Source: Sporosarcina sp. NCCP-2716 (lineage in GTDB: Bacteria; Bacillota; Bacilli; Bacillales_A; Planococcaceae). From it: 64,000 bases of DNA. Below are positions 40,980-49,355 of this stretch, one piece after another. A model generated the notes under the pieces. That model had not been told where the DNA came from, searched no databases, and saw only the letters and a program-made list of their open reading frames with translations. Where the stretch lies: the NCBI RefSeq assembly GCF_023707985.1, contig NZ_BRCF01000005.1, positions 124,001 through 188,000 of the forward strand. The letters are read 5' to 3'. Positions within the stretch are counted from its first letter, which is position 1. Each line of letters starts with the position of its first letter. The position numbers were made by a program, and so were the translations under genes.

Positions 40980-40997
40980 ACTAGGGAATTCCCTAGT
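40980..40997. promoter_or_regulatory. 18-bp perfect palindrome upstream of the oxidase operon
   Basis: ACTAGGGAATTCCCTAGT is fully self-complementary, 79 bp before the cbaD start and about 200 bp before nagB. It lies in the divergent control region and lacks a T tail, so an operator for a dimeric regulator is more likely than a terminator. Confidence 0.5.
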
Positions 40998-41193
40998 GTT
41001 TTAGTCACGGGAAAGAAGTTCACACTTTGTTCATACATACACCACAGTTTAGACAATATATTTTTCCCGGCCTTCCCGCTTGTTTAGGGGAAGGCACTGT
41101 AGGGGATAGGGGAAAGTGGAGCGTTTGTTGACCGATGGGGCCGCACACTTTAAAATGAGGAAAGTAATTATCCATGAAAGCAGGGGGAGCCAT

Positions 41194-41895
41194 ATGAAAA
41201 ATATCCAGACGATCACAGTGGACAGCAAGGAACAGGGAGCGGAGGAAATCTGCAATATCGTCCGCGGAGAACTCGAAGCAGGACGACTGCACGTCCTCGG
41301 ACTTGCGACAGGCAGCACAATGGAACCGGTCTATGAAAAGATGGTGTCATCCAACCTCGATTTCTCGGATGTCACAGCGTTCAATCTCGACGAGTACATC
41401 GGCATCCCGGCCGATCACGAAAACAGCTATGCCTACTATATGAAGAAGCACCTGTTCTCGAAGAAACCGTTCAAACAGACATACATCGAAAACGGCATGG
41501 CGGAAGACCTCGATGCGGAGTGTGTCCGCTACGAAACACTGCTGAAAGAGAACCCGCTCGACATCCAATTCCTCGGCATCGGGGAAAACGGCCACATCGC
41601 TTTCAATGAACCGGGAACATCTCCGGAATCGGTGACTCACGTCGTCGAACTGACACAGTCGACGATCGACGTGAACAGCCAGTATTTCAGTGAAGATGAA
41701 ACGATGCCGACCACCGCACTGACAATGGGGATCTCCTCCATCATGCAGGCGAAGAAACTCATCGTCGCAGCATTCGGCGAAAAGAAACGCGCCGCGCTCG
41801 AAAAACTGTACGCAGGCGAAATCTCGACCGAATGGCCCGTGACGTACCTGCTCGACCATCCTGACGTAACCGTCATCACCGACCAGAAGTTCTAA
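41194..41895 (+). CDS. nagB: Glucosamine-6-phosphate deaminase
   Basis: 233 residues; converts glucosamine-6-phosphate to fructose-6-phosphate and ammonia. LGLATGSTMEPVYEKM, FNLDEYIGI (catalytic Asp), FLGIGENGHIAFNEPG (His/Asp region) and TALTMGISSIMQAKK are diagnostic. The ATG at 41194 follows CAGGGGGA; an upstream in-frame start at 41116 adds residues not seen in the family. No nagA neighbour is present. A strong terminator follows. Confidence 0.95.
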   Translation: MKNIQTITVDSKEQGAEEICNIVRGELEAGRLHVLGLATGSTMEPVYEKMVSSNLDFSDVTAFNLDEYIGIPADHENSYAYYMKKHLFSKKPFKQTYIENGMAEDLDAECVRYETLLKENPLDIQFLGIGENGHIAFNEPGTSPESVTHVVELTQSTIDVNSQYFSEDETMPTTALTMGISSIMQAKKLIVAAFGEKKRAALEKLYAGEISTEWPVTYLLDHPDVTVITDQKF

Positions 41896-41913
41896 TATAA
41901 TAGAAGGAAGTTG

Positions 41914-41942
41914 AAAAAGGCTGCCCGCGGGCAGCCTTTTTT
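41914..41942 (+). terminator. Terminator of nagB
   Basis: Perfectly self-complementary AAAAGGCTGCCC/GGGCAGCCTTTT around CGCG, followed by T. Confidence 0.9.
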
Positions 41943-41995
41943 GGTTTGGGAGAAGGGGGAGTGATGGGGGAAACGGAGGGGAAACCCGGGGAACC

Positions 41996-42055
41996 GGTAC
42001 CTGCGGGAAACCGGTACCTGTGCGTCACACAATTCAGACACTATTCAGACAACAG
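41996..42055 (-). repeat. Dispersed intergenic core element, copy C (complement)
   Basis: Read on the minus strand it contains GTGTCTGAATTGTGTGACG, the core TTGTGTGACGCACAGGTACC (ending at 42013) and a second GGTACC (41996-42001). Copies A and B are at 11.3 and 58.8 kb. As in those, the tandem repeat array lies on the 5' side of the core (here higher coordinates). Confidence 0.75.
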
Positions 42056-42078
42056 AGATGCTAGTGAGAAGCCGGGAA

Positions 42079-42598
42079 CGCTTTAGTGACCGGCAAGCGG
42101 CGGTTTGGCGTCGTGGGGGAAGAAGGGGAGCTCTTAAATGCCCTTTCGGTGGGAAAATAGGATCGTGCGGGAAGAAGAAGGGCTCTTAAGTGCCCGTTTG
42201 TTGGGAAAATAGGGTCGTGCGGGAAGAAGAGGGCCTCTTAAGTGCCCGCCCGGCGGAAAAATGAGGTCGAGCGGGAAGAAGAAGGGCTCTTAAGTGCCCG
42301 TCCGATGACAAAATGGCCTCGCTCGGGCAGAAGAAGGGCTCTTAAGTGCCCGTCCGATGACAAAATGGCGTCGCGCGGGCAGAAGAAGAGCTCTTAAGTG
42401 CCCGCCCGGCAGGGAAATGGCGTCGCGCGGGCAGAAGAAGGGCTCTTAAGTGCCCGCCCGGCGGTAAAATGGCGTCGTGCGGGAAGAAGAAGGGCTCTTA
42501 AGTGCCCGTCCGATGACAAAATGGCCTCGCTCGGGCAGAAGAAGCCATCTTTATTGCCGGAAACACGTTGCTATGGACTCGCCCAGTAATAAGCACCC
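42079..42598. repeat. 52-bp tandem repeat array, about ten copies
   Basis: The motif CTCTTAAG recurs with an exact 52-base period at 42131, 42183, 42235, 42287, 42339, 42391, 42443 and 42495; degenerate copies are at 42079 and 42547. Each unit carries the imperfect palindrome GGGCTCTTAAGTGCCC and, in central copies, CGGGCA...TGCCCG that could form a hairpin around it. Since 52 is not a multiple of three and stops break all frames, it is not coding. Edge copies are decayed, as expected for a minisatellite. It fills the gap between convergent nagB and slaP. Confidence 0.92.
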
Positions 42599-42622
42599 GT
42601 CCCTAACGCCCCGCACCAACAC

Positions 42623-42652
42623 AAAAAAGCCCCCGCGCGCAGCGGGGGCTTC
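42623..42652 (-). terminator. Terminator of the slaP-secA2 operon
   Basis: AAGCCCCCGC pairs with GCGGGGGCTT; on the minus strand a T run follows. Confidence 0.9.
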
Positions 42653-42663
42653 TATCCAACCTA

Positions 42664-43557
42664 TTATTGAGGCACGCGGATCGTCCAGCGTGAGAAGTCC
42701 GGGTTTTCATTCGATACCATTTCTTTCGGGTAGATGAACGTCCACGGCTTCGTCGTGTTTGCATTGACCGGCAGCGAGCCGATATCGAAGGAGCCGCTTG
42801 CGACCACTTCACCGGACGCATCGATCAGCTCCAGCGGAAGTTTTTCGATGTTGATCTGCTTCGAGTGGCCGTTTCGGATGAAGACCGACGCGGCAATGCT
42901 GCCGTCGTCCTGCTTGACCGCCTGGAATCCGGCGATGTTCACTTCGCGCGGTTTCAGTTTCGGCAGGTTGCTGACGACTTCCTCAAGCGCTTTCTTCTGC
43001 TCGGCCGGAAGTCCTTGTTCCCAAGACTCTTCCAATTCGAGTTTGTGCGGCACCATCGACTGGACGTTGAATGCCAGTTTCCAGTTTTCCTTCGGCGGCT
43101 CTTCGACGAACAGGTTGTCCTTCGTGAAGACGAACACCCATGGACGGGCACTGCGCGGCTGGATTTCTCCGAGTTCATTCAGGTCGAACTGCTGGGAGCC
43201 GATCGTTTTGCCCTCTTCATCGAGAAGCATCAGTTCGACTTCGCCGACTGTGATCGCCTGGTCGAGTGACGAACGGAAGAACGCTTTGACGAGGAAATCG
43301 CCTGTTGCCGGTTCTACATCGATATCGATGCCGGACAGCGAAATCTGGTTCGGTTTGAGCGGCTCGAGTTCGTTCGCCAGAAAGCGGAATACATATTCCT
43401 GTTCCTGCGGGAGCTGCCATGACGGGTGGAGCGACAGCGCCGTTTCGATATCTTCATCGCCGCTTTGTCCGCCTGTACCTGCCATCAGTTCCTCTGAACC
43501 GATCGTGCTGTCTTTGCCGGTCTTCTCCGTCTTTTTAAACATTGAAAAGAAATTCAT
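42664..43557 (-). CDS. slaP: Accessory Sec system S-layer assembly protein SlaP
   Basis: 297 residues without signal peptide, made of two related SLAP-type repeats: about 45-155 (HPSWQLPQEQEYVFRFLANE, then GDFLVKAFFRSSLDQ, ending RPWVFVF) and about 170-295 (GLPAEQKKALEEVVSN, then GSIAASVFIRNGHSK, ending KPWTFIY). This duplicated architecture is that of SlaP, which with SecA2 promotes secretion of S-layer proteins in B. anthracis. The start overlaps the secA2 stop (TGATG) and has AGGAGGT, so translation is coupled. The name is by homology and context. Confidence 0.85.
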   Translation of the reverse strand: MNFFSMFKKTEKTGKDSTIGSEELMAGTGGQSGDEDIETALSLHPSWQLPQEQEYVFRFLANELEPLKPNQISLSGIDIDVEPATGDFLVKAFFRSSLDQAITVGEVELMLLDEEGKTIGSQQFDLNELGEIQPRSARPWVFVFTKDNLFVEEPPKENWKLAFNVQSMVPHKLELEESWEQGLPAEQKKALEEVVSNLPKLKPREVNIAGFQAVKQDDGSIAASVFIRNGHSKQINIEKLPLELIDASGEVVASGSFDIGSLPVNANTTKPWTFIYPKEMVSNENPDFSRWTIRVPQ

Positions 43558-45932
43558 CAGTTAACCTCCTGTGCTTGTTCTTCCTGCTGATCAGTCAGGA
43601 TCTTCATGAATTGGATCACTTCTGCTGCAATACTTCGGCGCAGCTTCTGGTAATGCTTGCCGAACAGTTCCAGACCTTCCCGCTGATAAATCCGCATCGG
43701 ATCTTCCTGTCCATATGACCGGAGTCCGATCCCTTCTTTCAGGCGCGTCATCACTTCGAGGTGCTTCACCCACATCGAATCGATATGGCTCAGCATCACT
43801 TGCGGAATCAGCTGGTTCACCTGCTCATTATCCTCAAACGAACGGACGTATGCAACCAATTCATCGATTGGTCCTTCATAGAACTTCACAATCTGCGCTG
43901 GTTTATCGAACTTGCGCGGCAGTTCGACCGGCTGGTGCAGCAGGCTGTTCATCGTCGTTTCGATCCGCTCGAAGTCCCATTGGTCCGGTGTTTCGCCATC
44001 CGGACAGCTGTCGTAGACGACGAACTCCATCGTCTCATGCAGCATCTTTTCCAGCGTGCCGATAATGTCTTTGCGTTCCAGCACATTATCACGCAGCGCG
44101 TAGAGGACATTCCGCTGATCGTTGATGACATCGTCCAGCTTCAAGTTGTACTCCCTCATTGAATAATGGGATCCTTCGACGATCCGCTGCGTCCGCTCTG
44201 TCAGTTCGTTGACGTCCTTGTTCAGCACGAGTCCGTTTTTGTCCGTCTCGATCTTCTTCGTGAATTTTTCCAGGTCGTCCTTCGCGAACCGTTTGAACAT
44301 GTCGTCTTCAAGCGACAGGAAGAAACGGGATTCGCCTTTGTCCCCCTGCCGTCCCGAACGGCCCCGCAATTGGTTGTCGACGCGGCGGCTTTCGTGCTTT
44401 TCCGTCCCGAGCACGAACAGTCCGCCGAGATCTTCCACCCCTTCACCGAGAACAATGTCGGTTCCGCGGCCTGCCATGTTCGTCGCGACCGTAATGTGGC
44501 CTCTTTGACCGGCATTCGAGATCAGTTCGACTTCCTGCTCGACACTTTTCGCATTCAGCAGATTATAGTCCAGTTTGTATCCATCCAAATATTCGACAAC
44601 TTTTTCCGACTGCAGGATCGACGTCGTTCCGACAAGGACCGGCTGGCCGGCATCATGCCGTTTTACGACTTCTTCCGCCATCGCTTTGTACTTCTGATCC
44701 ACTGTTTCGAAGACAAGATCCGGCTGATCAATGCGCTGGCGCGGGCGGTTCGTCGGGATCTGGATGACTTGCATGTTATACACTTCGCGGAACTCTTTTT
44801 CCTGTGTTTTCGCAGTTCCCGTCATCCCGCACAGCTTCGGATACATCCGGAAGTAGTTCTGGATCGTGATCTGGGCCTGCGCTTTGTTTTCGTCAGTGAT
44901 CGGCAAGTTCTCTTTCGCTTCGATCGCCTGATGAAGACCGTCCGACAGTGTCCGCCCTTCCATGATACGGCCGGTGAACATGTCGACAAGCTCGATTTTC
45001 TCGTCTTTGACGATATAGTCGACATCGCGCTTGAAGATGACATGGGCACGGACCGCCTGGATCATGTAGTGGTACAGCGTCTGGTGCTCAAGGTCGTACA
45101 GATTGTCGACGCCGAACGCTCTTTCGACTTTTTCGATGCCGGCTTCCGTGAGCGCTGTCGATTTCGTTTCGTCATCGAAGTCGAAATCGACACCTTGCTT
45201 GAACCGTTTGGCGAGCCGTGCGGCGATCATATGCAGGTCGGCATCGGCCTGCATCTTACCCGCGACGATGAGCGGTGTTTTCGCTTCGTCGATCAGGACG
45301 CTGTCGACTTCATCGATAATCGCGTAATGATAAGGGCGCTGCACTTTCTGGCTGATATGCTGGGCCATGTTGTCGCGCAGGTAGTCAAAGCCGAATTCCG
45401 TCCCGACTCCGTATGTGATGTCGGCGTCGTACGCTTCTTTCTTCTCGAGCCCCTGCATCATCGGCACGTTCAGCCCGACCGTCAGCCCGAGGAAACGGTG
45501 GATCTGGCCGATCTGGTCGAAGTCCCGGCGAGCCAGGTAATCGTTGACGGTGATGACGTGGACACCTTTGCCTTCGAGCGCACGTACATAAGAGGGGAGG
45601 GAGGCGACGAGCGTCTTCCCTTCGCCTGTCGGCATCTCCGCGATGTTTCCTTCGGCGAGCACCATGCCGCCGATGAGCTGCACGTCGAAGTGGCGCATGC
45701 CGAGTACACGTTTCGACGCTTCCCGCACGACTGCGAACGCTTCCGGAATGATGTGCTGGATCGTTTCACCTTTTTCGATGCGCTCTTTGAATTCGACGGT
45801 TTTTGCAGCAAGCTGTTCGTCGGTCAGACCGGTATAATCGGATTCGATTTTATTTATATGATCCACGACTTTGCGGTATTTTTTGAGCTGCCGGTCAGTC
45901 GTTTGATTTGATCGTCTGAAGATGGATAGCAT
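43557..45932 (-). CDS. secA2: Accessory Sec translocase ATPase SecA2
   Basis: 791-residue SecA family motor. Walker A is MPTGEGKT, the DEAD-type box DEVDSVLIDEA; the second NBD shows NMAGRGTDI and LRGRSGRQGDKG. It ends EEQAQEVN without the C-terminal zinc-binding CxC...CH tail and is shorter than housekeeping SecA (about 840). Together with coupled slaP this supports SecA2, the S-layer export motor, rather than SecA1. AAAGGAGCG precedes the ATG. Likely cargo includes S-layer or SLH proteins; three SLH proteins are encoded in this window. Confidence 0.9.
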   Translation of the reverse strand: MLSIFRRSNQTTDRQLKKYRKVVDHINKIESDYTGLTDEQLAAKTVEFKERIEKGETIQHIIPEAFAVVREASKRVLGMRHFDVQLIGGMVLAEGNIAEMPTGEGKTLVASLPSYVRALEGKGVHVITVNDYLARRDFDQIGQIHRFLGLTVGLNVPMMQGLEKKEAYDADITYGVGTEFGFDYLRDNMAQHISQKVQRPYHYAIIDEVDSVLIDEAKTPLIVAGKMQADADLHMIAARLAKRFKQGVDFDFDDETKSTALTEAGIEKVERAFGVDNLYDLEHQTLYHYMIQAVRAHVIFKRDVDYIVKDEKIELVDMFTGRIMEGRTLSDGLHQAIEAKENLPITDENKAQAQITIQNYFRMYPKLCGMTGTAKTQEKEFREVYNMQVIQIPTNRPRQRIDQPDLVFETVDQKYKAMAEEVVKRHDAGQPVLVGTTSILQSEKVVEYLDGYKLDYNLLNAKSVEQEVELISNAGQRGHITVATNMAGRGTDIVLGEGVEDLGGLFVLGTEKHESRRVDNQLRGRSGRQGDKGESRFFLSLEDDMFKRFAKDDLEKFTKKIETDKNGLVLNKDVNELTERTQRIVEGSHYSMREYNLKLDDVINDQRNVLYALRDNVLERKDIIGTLEKMLHETMEFVVYDSCPDGETPDQWDFERIETTMNSLLHQPVELPRKFDKPAQIVKFYEGPIDELVAYVRSFEDNEQVNQLIPQVMLSHIDSMWVKHLEVMTRLKEGIGLRSYGQEDPMRIYQREGLELFGKHYQKLRRSIAAEVIQFMKILTDQQEEQAQEVN

Positions 45933-46129
45933 ATAGTTAACGCTCCTTTATATCGTCCATTACTCGGACACGACTCTATTTTATCAAACTAGACGGGAAA
46001 AGACTAGAAGCGCGAGGGAAAGGTTGCGAAAAATAGGAGTATCCCGCATGTTTTACGGGTAATGAGAAAGTAACCGCTCTGTGAATCCGTAGAAAAATTG
46101 ATTCGCAGAGTGCTTTCTGCCTGCCGCCG

Positions 46130-46138
46130 TGTTATAAT
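46130..46138 (+). promoter_or_regulatory. Extended -10 promoter of tagO
   Basis: TGTTATAAT (46130-46138), an extended -10 element with a consensus TATAAT hexamer and no good -35, 45 bp before the start codon. Confidence 0.6.
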
Positions 46139-46182
46139 ACGGATGGCTGAAACTAAAAATGAGAAACACAGGGAGGAAGGAC

Positions 46183-47226
46183 ATGTTATTCCTGGCAATG
46201 GCAGCTGCATTCATCGGCGCCATCATACTAACTCCGCTTGTTATAAAATTCGCATTCCGGATCGGCGCTGTCGACCGTCCCAACTATCGTAAAGTACACG
46301 CTGCTGTCATGCCGCGTATCGGAGGCCTCGCGATCTTCGGTGCGTTCCTTATCGGATATGCCCTGCTGCTACCGAAGGATGAACACGCTGCCGGCATCCT
46401 GATCGGCGCGGTCATCATCATTGCAGTCGGCTTCTTCGATGATATGCTTGAAATCACGGCGAAAGCGAAAGCACTCGGCCAGCTTGTGGCGGCGATCGTC
46501 GTCATCACAGTCGGCGGACTTCAGATCGAAGTGCTCAACCTGCCATTCATCGGACAAATCGAATTCGGATATTTAAGTATCCCGATCACTATATTATGGA
46601 TCGTCGGCATCACGAATGCCATCAACCTGATCGACGGGCTGGACGGACTGGCTGCGGGAGTATCGACCATCGCACTCATCTCGATCTCCGTCATGGCACT
46701 CATCATGCAGGATCCATTCGTCCTCGCGACGGCAGCCATCCTTGCGGCGAGCTCGCTCGGATTCCTGATCTTCAACTTCCATCCCGCCAAGATCTTCATG
46801 GGGGATACGGGATCGCTGTTCCTCGGCTTCATGATCTCCGTGCTGGCGCTGCTCGGCTTCAAGAATGTCGCAGTCGTCTCACTGGTCATCCCGATTATTA
46901 TGCTTGGTGTTCCGATTTCCGATACATTCTTTGCAATCGTCCGCCGGATCCGCATGAAACAGTCGATCACGGCACCGGACAAATCGCATTTGCACCACTG
47001 CCTGCTGCGCGCCGGGTTCTCCCACCGCCAGACAGTGCTTGTCATCTACAGCATCGCAATCCTGTTCGGAATCGCAGCTGTGCTGTTTTCTCAGGCGACC
47101 GTCTGGGGAGCGATCCTGCTGCTCGGCGTCATCCTGCTCGCAATTGAACTGTTTGTCGAAATCATCGGTCTGGCCGGTACCAACTACCGCCCGATCCTCA
47201 ATCTGGTCCGCATGATCGGAAAATAA
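46183..47226 (+). CDS. tagO: Undecaprenyl-phosphate GlcNAc-1-phosphate transferase (TagO/WecA family)
   Basis: 347 residues, MraY-like polytopic membrane enzyme. Conserved cytoplasmic motifs: DRPNYRKVHAAVMPRIGG, FFDDMLEI, NAINLIDGLDGLAAG, FNFHPAKIFMGDTGSLFLG and the HIH-type DKSHLHHCLL. It starts wall teichoic acid or other secondary wall polymer synthesis on the lipid carrier. The ATG at 46183 has GGGAGGAAGG upstream, better than the ATG at 46159. Neighbouring LCP, yvyE and degSU genes match the B. subtilis arrangement. SLH proteins bind pyruvylated wall polymer, so this gene ties to the S-layer theme. Confidence 0.92.
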   Translation: MLFLAMAAAFIGAIILTPLVIKFAFRIGAVDRPNYRKVHAAVMPRIGGLAIFGAFLIGYALLLPKDEHAAGILIGAVIIIAVGFFDDMLEITAKAKALGQLVAAIVVITVGGLQIEVLNLPFIGQIEFGYLSIPITILWIVGITNAINLIDGLDGLAAGVSTIALISISVMALIMQDPFVLATAAILAASSLGFLIFNFHPAKIFMGDTGSLFLGFMISVLALLGFKNVAVVSLVIPIIMLGVPISDTFFAIVRRIRMKQSITAPDKSHLHHCLLRAGFSHRQTVLVIYSIAILFGIAAVLFSQATVWGAILLLGVILLAIELFVEIIGLAGTNYRPILNLVRMIGK

Positions 47227-47230
47227 TACG

Positions 47231-47269
47231 AAGGCTGTCCCGGAGAAACTTTCCGGAACAGCCTTTTTT
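47231..47269 (+). terminator. Terminator of tagO
   Basis: AAGGCTGTCCCGG pairs with CCGGAACAGCCTT (small mismatch), followed by six T. Confidence 0.85.
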
Positions 47270-47293
47270 AAATGCCGTTTTCCTTGATGAATG

Positions 47294-47330
47294 AAAAAAC
47301 ATGCCCGGGCCGTCTGCCGGCCGGGCATGC
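47294..47330 (-). terminator. Terminator of the LCP gene
   Basis: CATGCCCGG/CCGGGCATG stem, with T run on the minus strand. Confidence 0.85.
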
Positions 47331-47337
47331 TGCATGT

Positions 47338-48414
47338 TCAATATTCGGTGTCGTCCGTGCTGCCGTCATCCGGCTCGCTGTCCGCCGGCTCTTCAAGTCC
47401 AGAGACCGATCGATCGTCATCCGGGACGAGAGGGGAGATGAGGCCGAGATGGGACTGGAGGATGAGGCGCTTCTGCTGCAGGTCCTCTTCGTTCAGTTTC
47501 CAATAGTAGACGCCTGTCGACCAGTCATCATCGCCTTCGATTGTGAGCGTATCGACAGCGGGCATGCCGCCTTTCGCGTATTCGAGGAACGACAGCATTT
47601 CGTTGTACTGCATGTTGGTCTTGATATTGTTGCCGAGCGCGTCGATCACATCGCCGAATTTCGTGATGGCGGCCGGTGATTTCGCTTTTTCCATCATCGC
47701 CTGGATGATCATCTGCTGGCGCTTGCCACGTTCGATGTCGTTGTCCAGTTTGCGGGTTCTTGCCAGTGCCAGGGCATATCGGCCGTCCAGCGTCTGCAGG
47801 CCTGGCATCAGATGGATCGTGCCGGCGTCCGTTTCATCTTTTTCGATCCGTTCATACGGCACCTCGACTTCCACGCCGCCGAGCGCATCGACGACATCGA
47901 TGAATGCGTTGAAGTTTGTCTTCAAGTAGTAATCGATCGGTATATCGAGCATCTCTTCGACGGTCTCGACGGTCGCTTTCGTTCCGCCATAGGCATTCGC
48001 ATGCGTAATCTTGTCCTTATAGTCGACTTCCGGGATATAGACGTAGGAATCGCGCGGGATGCTGAGCAGCTTGACGGTCTTCAGCTTCGGGTTCAGCGTC
48101 GCGACGAGCAGGGCATCGGCCCGGCTGTTGCTGTCACCCTGCTGTCTGTCGTCGCTGTCATCCACCCCGATGAGCAGCACGGAGACATTGTCCTTCGCCG
48201 GCTGGATATGCGTCTCATTATCAGTTTTGCGAGGGGTCCGGTCCGGGATGGCCTCGTAGGCGCGGTCGGCGGCGAGCTCAGCCTTCTTGTGGAGGGTGAC
48301 GCCGTAGATGCCGACTGCAAACAATGCAGCGACGGTCATCGCCAAACCGATCTTCAGCACAAGTCTCGTTTTGGACGATTTGCGCTTCGATTTCCTGTAT
48401 TCGTTTCGTTTCAT
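47338..48414 (-). CDS. LytR-CpsA-Psr (LCP) family wall-polymer ligase
   Basis: 358 residues: basic cytoplasmic start (MKRNEYRKSKRKSSKTR), one TM anchor (KIGLAMTVAALFAVGIYGV) and an extracellular LCP domain. Motifs: VLLIGVDDSDDRQ, SRADALLVATLN, LLSIPRDSYVYIP, THANAYGG and LDGRYALALARTRK. LCP enzymes attach wall teichoic acid or other polymers to peptidoglycan. The ATG at 48414 gives the family N-terminus; CGGAGG lies upstream. An acidic tail (PDDDRSVSGLEEPADSEPDD) ends the protein. B. subtilis has lytR at the equivalent locus. Confidence 0.9.
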   Translation of the reverse strand: MKRNEYRKSKRKSSKTRLVLKIGLAMTVAALFAVGIYGVTLHKKAELAADRAYEAIPDRTPRKTDNETHIQPAKDNVSVLLIGVDDSDDRQQGDSNSRADALLVATLNPKLKTVKLLSIPRDSYVYIPEVDYKDKITHANAYGGTKATVETVEEMLDIPIDYYLKTNFNAFIDVVDALGGVEVEVPYERIEKDETDAGTIHLMPGLQTLDGRYALALARTRKLDNDIERGKRQQMIIQAMMEKAKSPAAITKFGDVIDALGNNIKTNMQYNEMLSFLEYAKGGMPAVDTLTIEGDDDWSTGVYYWKLNEEDLQQKRLILQSHLGLISPLVPDDDRSVSGLEEPADSEPDDGSTDDTEY

Positions 48415-48574
48415 GTATGTGATGGCCTCCGTTACTCTGTTTTGCCGATGCATGCCCCGCTGCCGGGGATGCCGGCACAGACATAAGCGATCGTGCTGTC
48501 GAATGGACGTGGGATATGCGGAATTCGTTATGAACTTCCATTATACATCCTTTCGGAAAGCCCGTACACCGTTT

Positions 48575-49207
48575 TCAGACAGAAAACTCCAAGAATTTCT
48601 GCACGCCTTCGACAACGTCCGCCTGCCCGTTTGTCAGATCAGCGGCCCAGCGTGTGAATTCGCCGACTTCCGGCACGGGGACGGAAACCGACAACGTGAC
48701 CTGCTCCCCATACTCGATCCCGTCGAGGGGCCAAGCGGACTGCCGGACTTCGTTTTCCACTTTGCCGAGTGCAGTGTAGTCGACGGTGACGTGCATCGTG
48801 CTGTGCAGCCGCCGTTCGACTGTGCCGGCAGCTGCAACCCCTGCGGATGCTGAACGTCCATATGCACGGATCAGTCCGCCGCCGCCGAGTTTGATGCCCC
48901 CAAAGTAACGGGTGACGACAACAGTGGTGTCTTTTAGTCCCTGTTTTTTCAGGACTTCGAGCATCGGCACGCCCGCAGTCCCGGAAGGCTCCCCGTCATC
49001 GTTCGCTTTCTGGATCTGATCGTGCTCGCCGACGAGATAAGCCGAGCAATTATGCGTAGCAGAAGCATGCACTTGTTTGATCTGCTGGATGAATTCCAGA
49101 GCTTCCGCTTCTGTCTCCGTCCGCTTGACCGAGGCGATGAACCGCGATTTATTGATAATGATTTCGTCTTCACCCTGTTGTTTGACTGTCCGATAGTCGG
49201 ATCTCAT
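48575..49207 (-). CDS. yvyE: YigZ/IMPACT family protein (YvyE)
   Basis: 210 residues with the IMPACT N-domain (INKSRFIASVKRTETEAEAL, HNCSAYLVGE, ANDDGEPSGTAGVPML and VVVTRYFGGIKLGGGGLIRAY) and a C-terminal DUF1949 ferredoxin-like domain. Related to eukaryotic IMPACT, proposed to act on translation or as a proline dipeptidase-like protein; true role uncertain. GAGGAGGATGGGG precedes the ATG. The gene is divergent from degS, as in B. subtilis. Confidence 0.93.
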   Translation of the reverse strand: MRSDYRTVKQQGEDEIIINKSRFIASVKRTETEAEALEFIQQIKQVHASATHNCSAYLVGEHDQIQKANDDGEPSGTAGVPMLEVLKKQGLKDTTVVVTRYFGGIKLGGGGLIRAYGRSASAGVAAAGTVERRLHSTMHVTVDYTALGKVENEVRQSAWPLDGIEYGEQVTLSVSVPVPEVGEFTRWAADLTNGQADVVEGVQKFLEFSV

Positions 49208-49261
49208 TTCCCCATCCTCCTCAATCTGTAATACAATTTTAATATGTAATGGGCATTAAGA

Positions 49262-49270
49262 TGCTATACT
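49262..49270 (+). promoter_or_regulatory. Extended -10 promoter of degS-degU
   Basis: TGCTATACT (49262-49270), TG-N-TATACT type, 85 bp before degS; no clear -35. Confidence 0.5.
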
Positions 49271-49355
49271 AAATAAAGTGTATAGTGAACGCAACTGAAT
49301 CGCAACAGGCGAGCCGGTTCGGTTTCAGTACAACGCATGGGTGGGAGTGGATACG

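Noticed and set aside
42398..42737. Open frames over the 52-bp repeat region encoding repetitive Arg/Lys-rich peptides
   Set aside because: The period is not a multiple of three, no ribosome site is present, and the frames follow from the repeat itself.
44166..45911. A 581-codon open frame on the plus strand opposite secA2
   Set aside because: It is the antisense shadow of the secA2 gene in GC-rich DNA; the residues do not resemble any protein and no ribosome site is present.
43557..45932. Housekeeping SecA1
   Set aside because: It lacks the C-terminal zinc-binding tail, is about 50 residues short and is translationally coupled with slaP, so SecA2 fits better.
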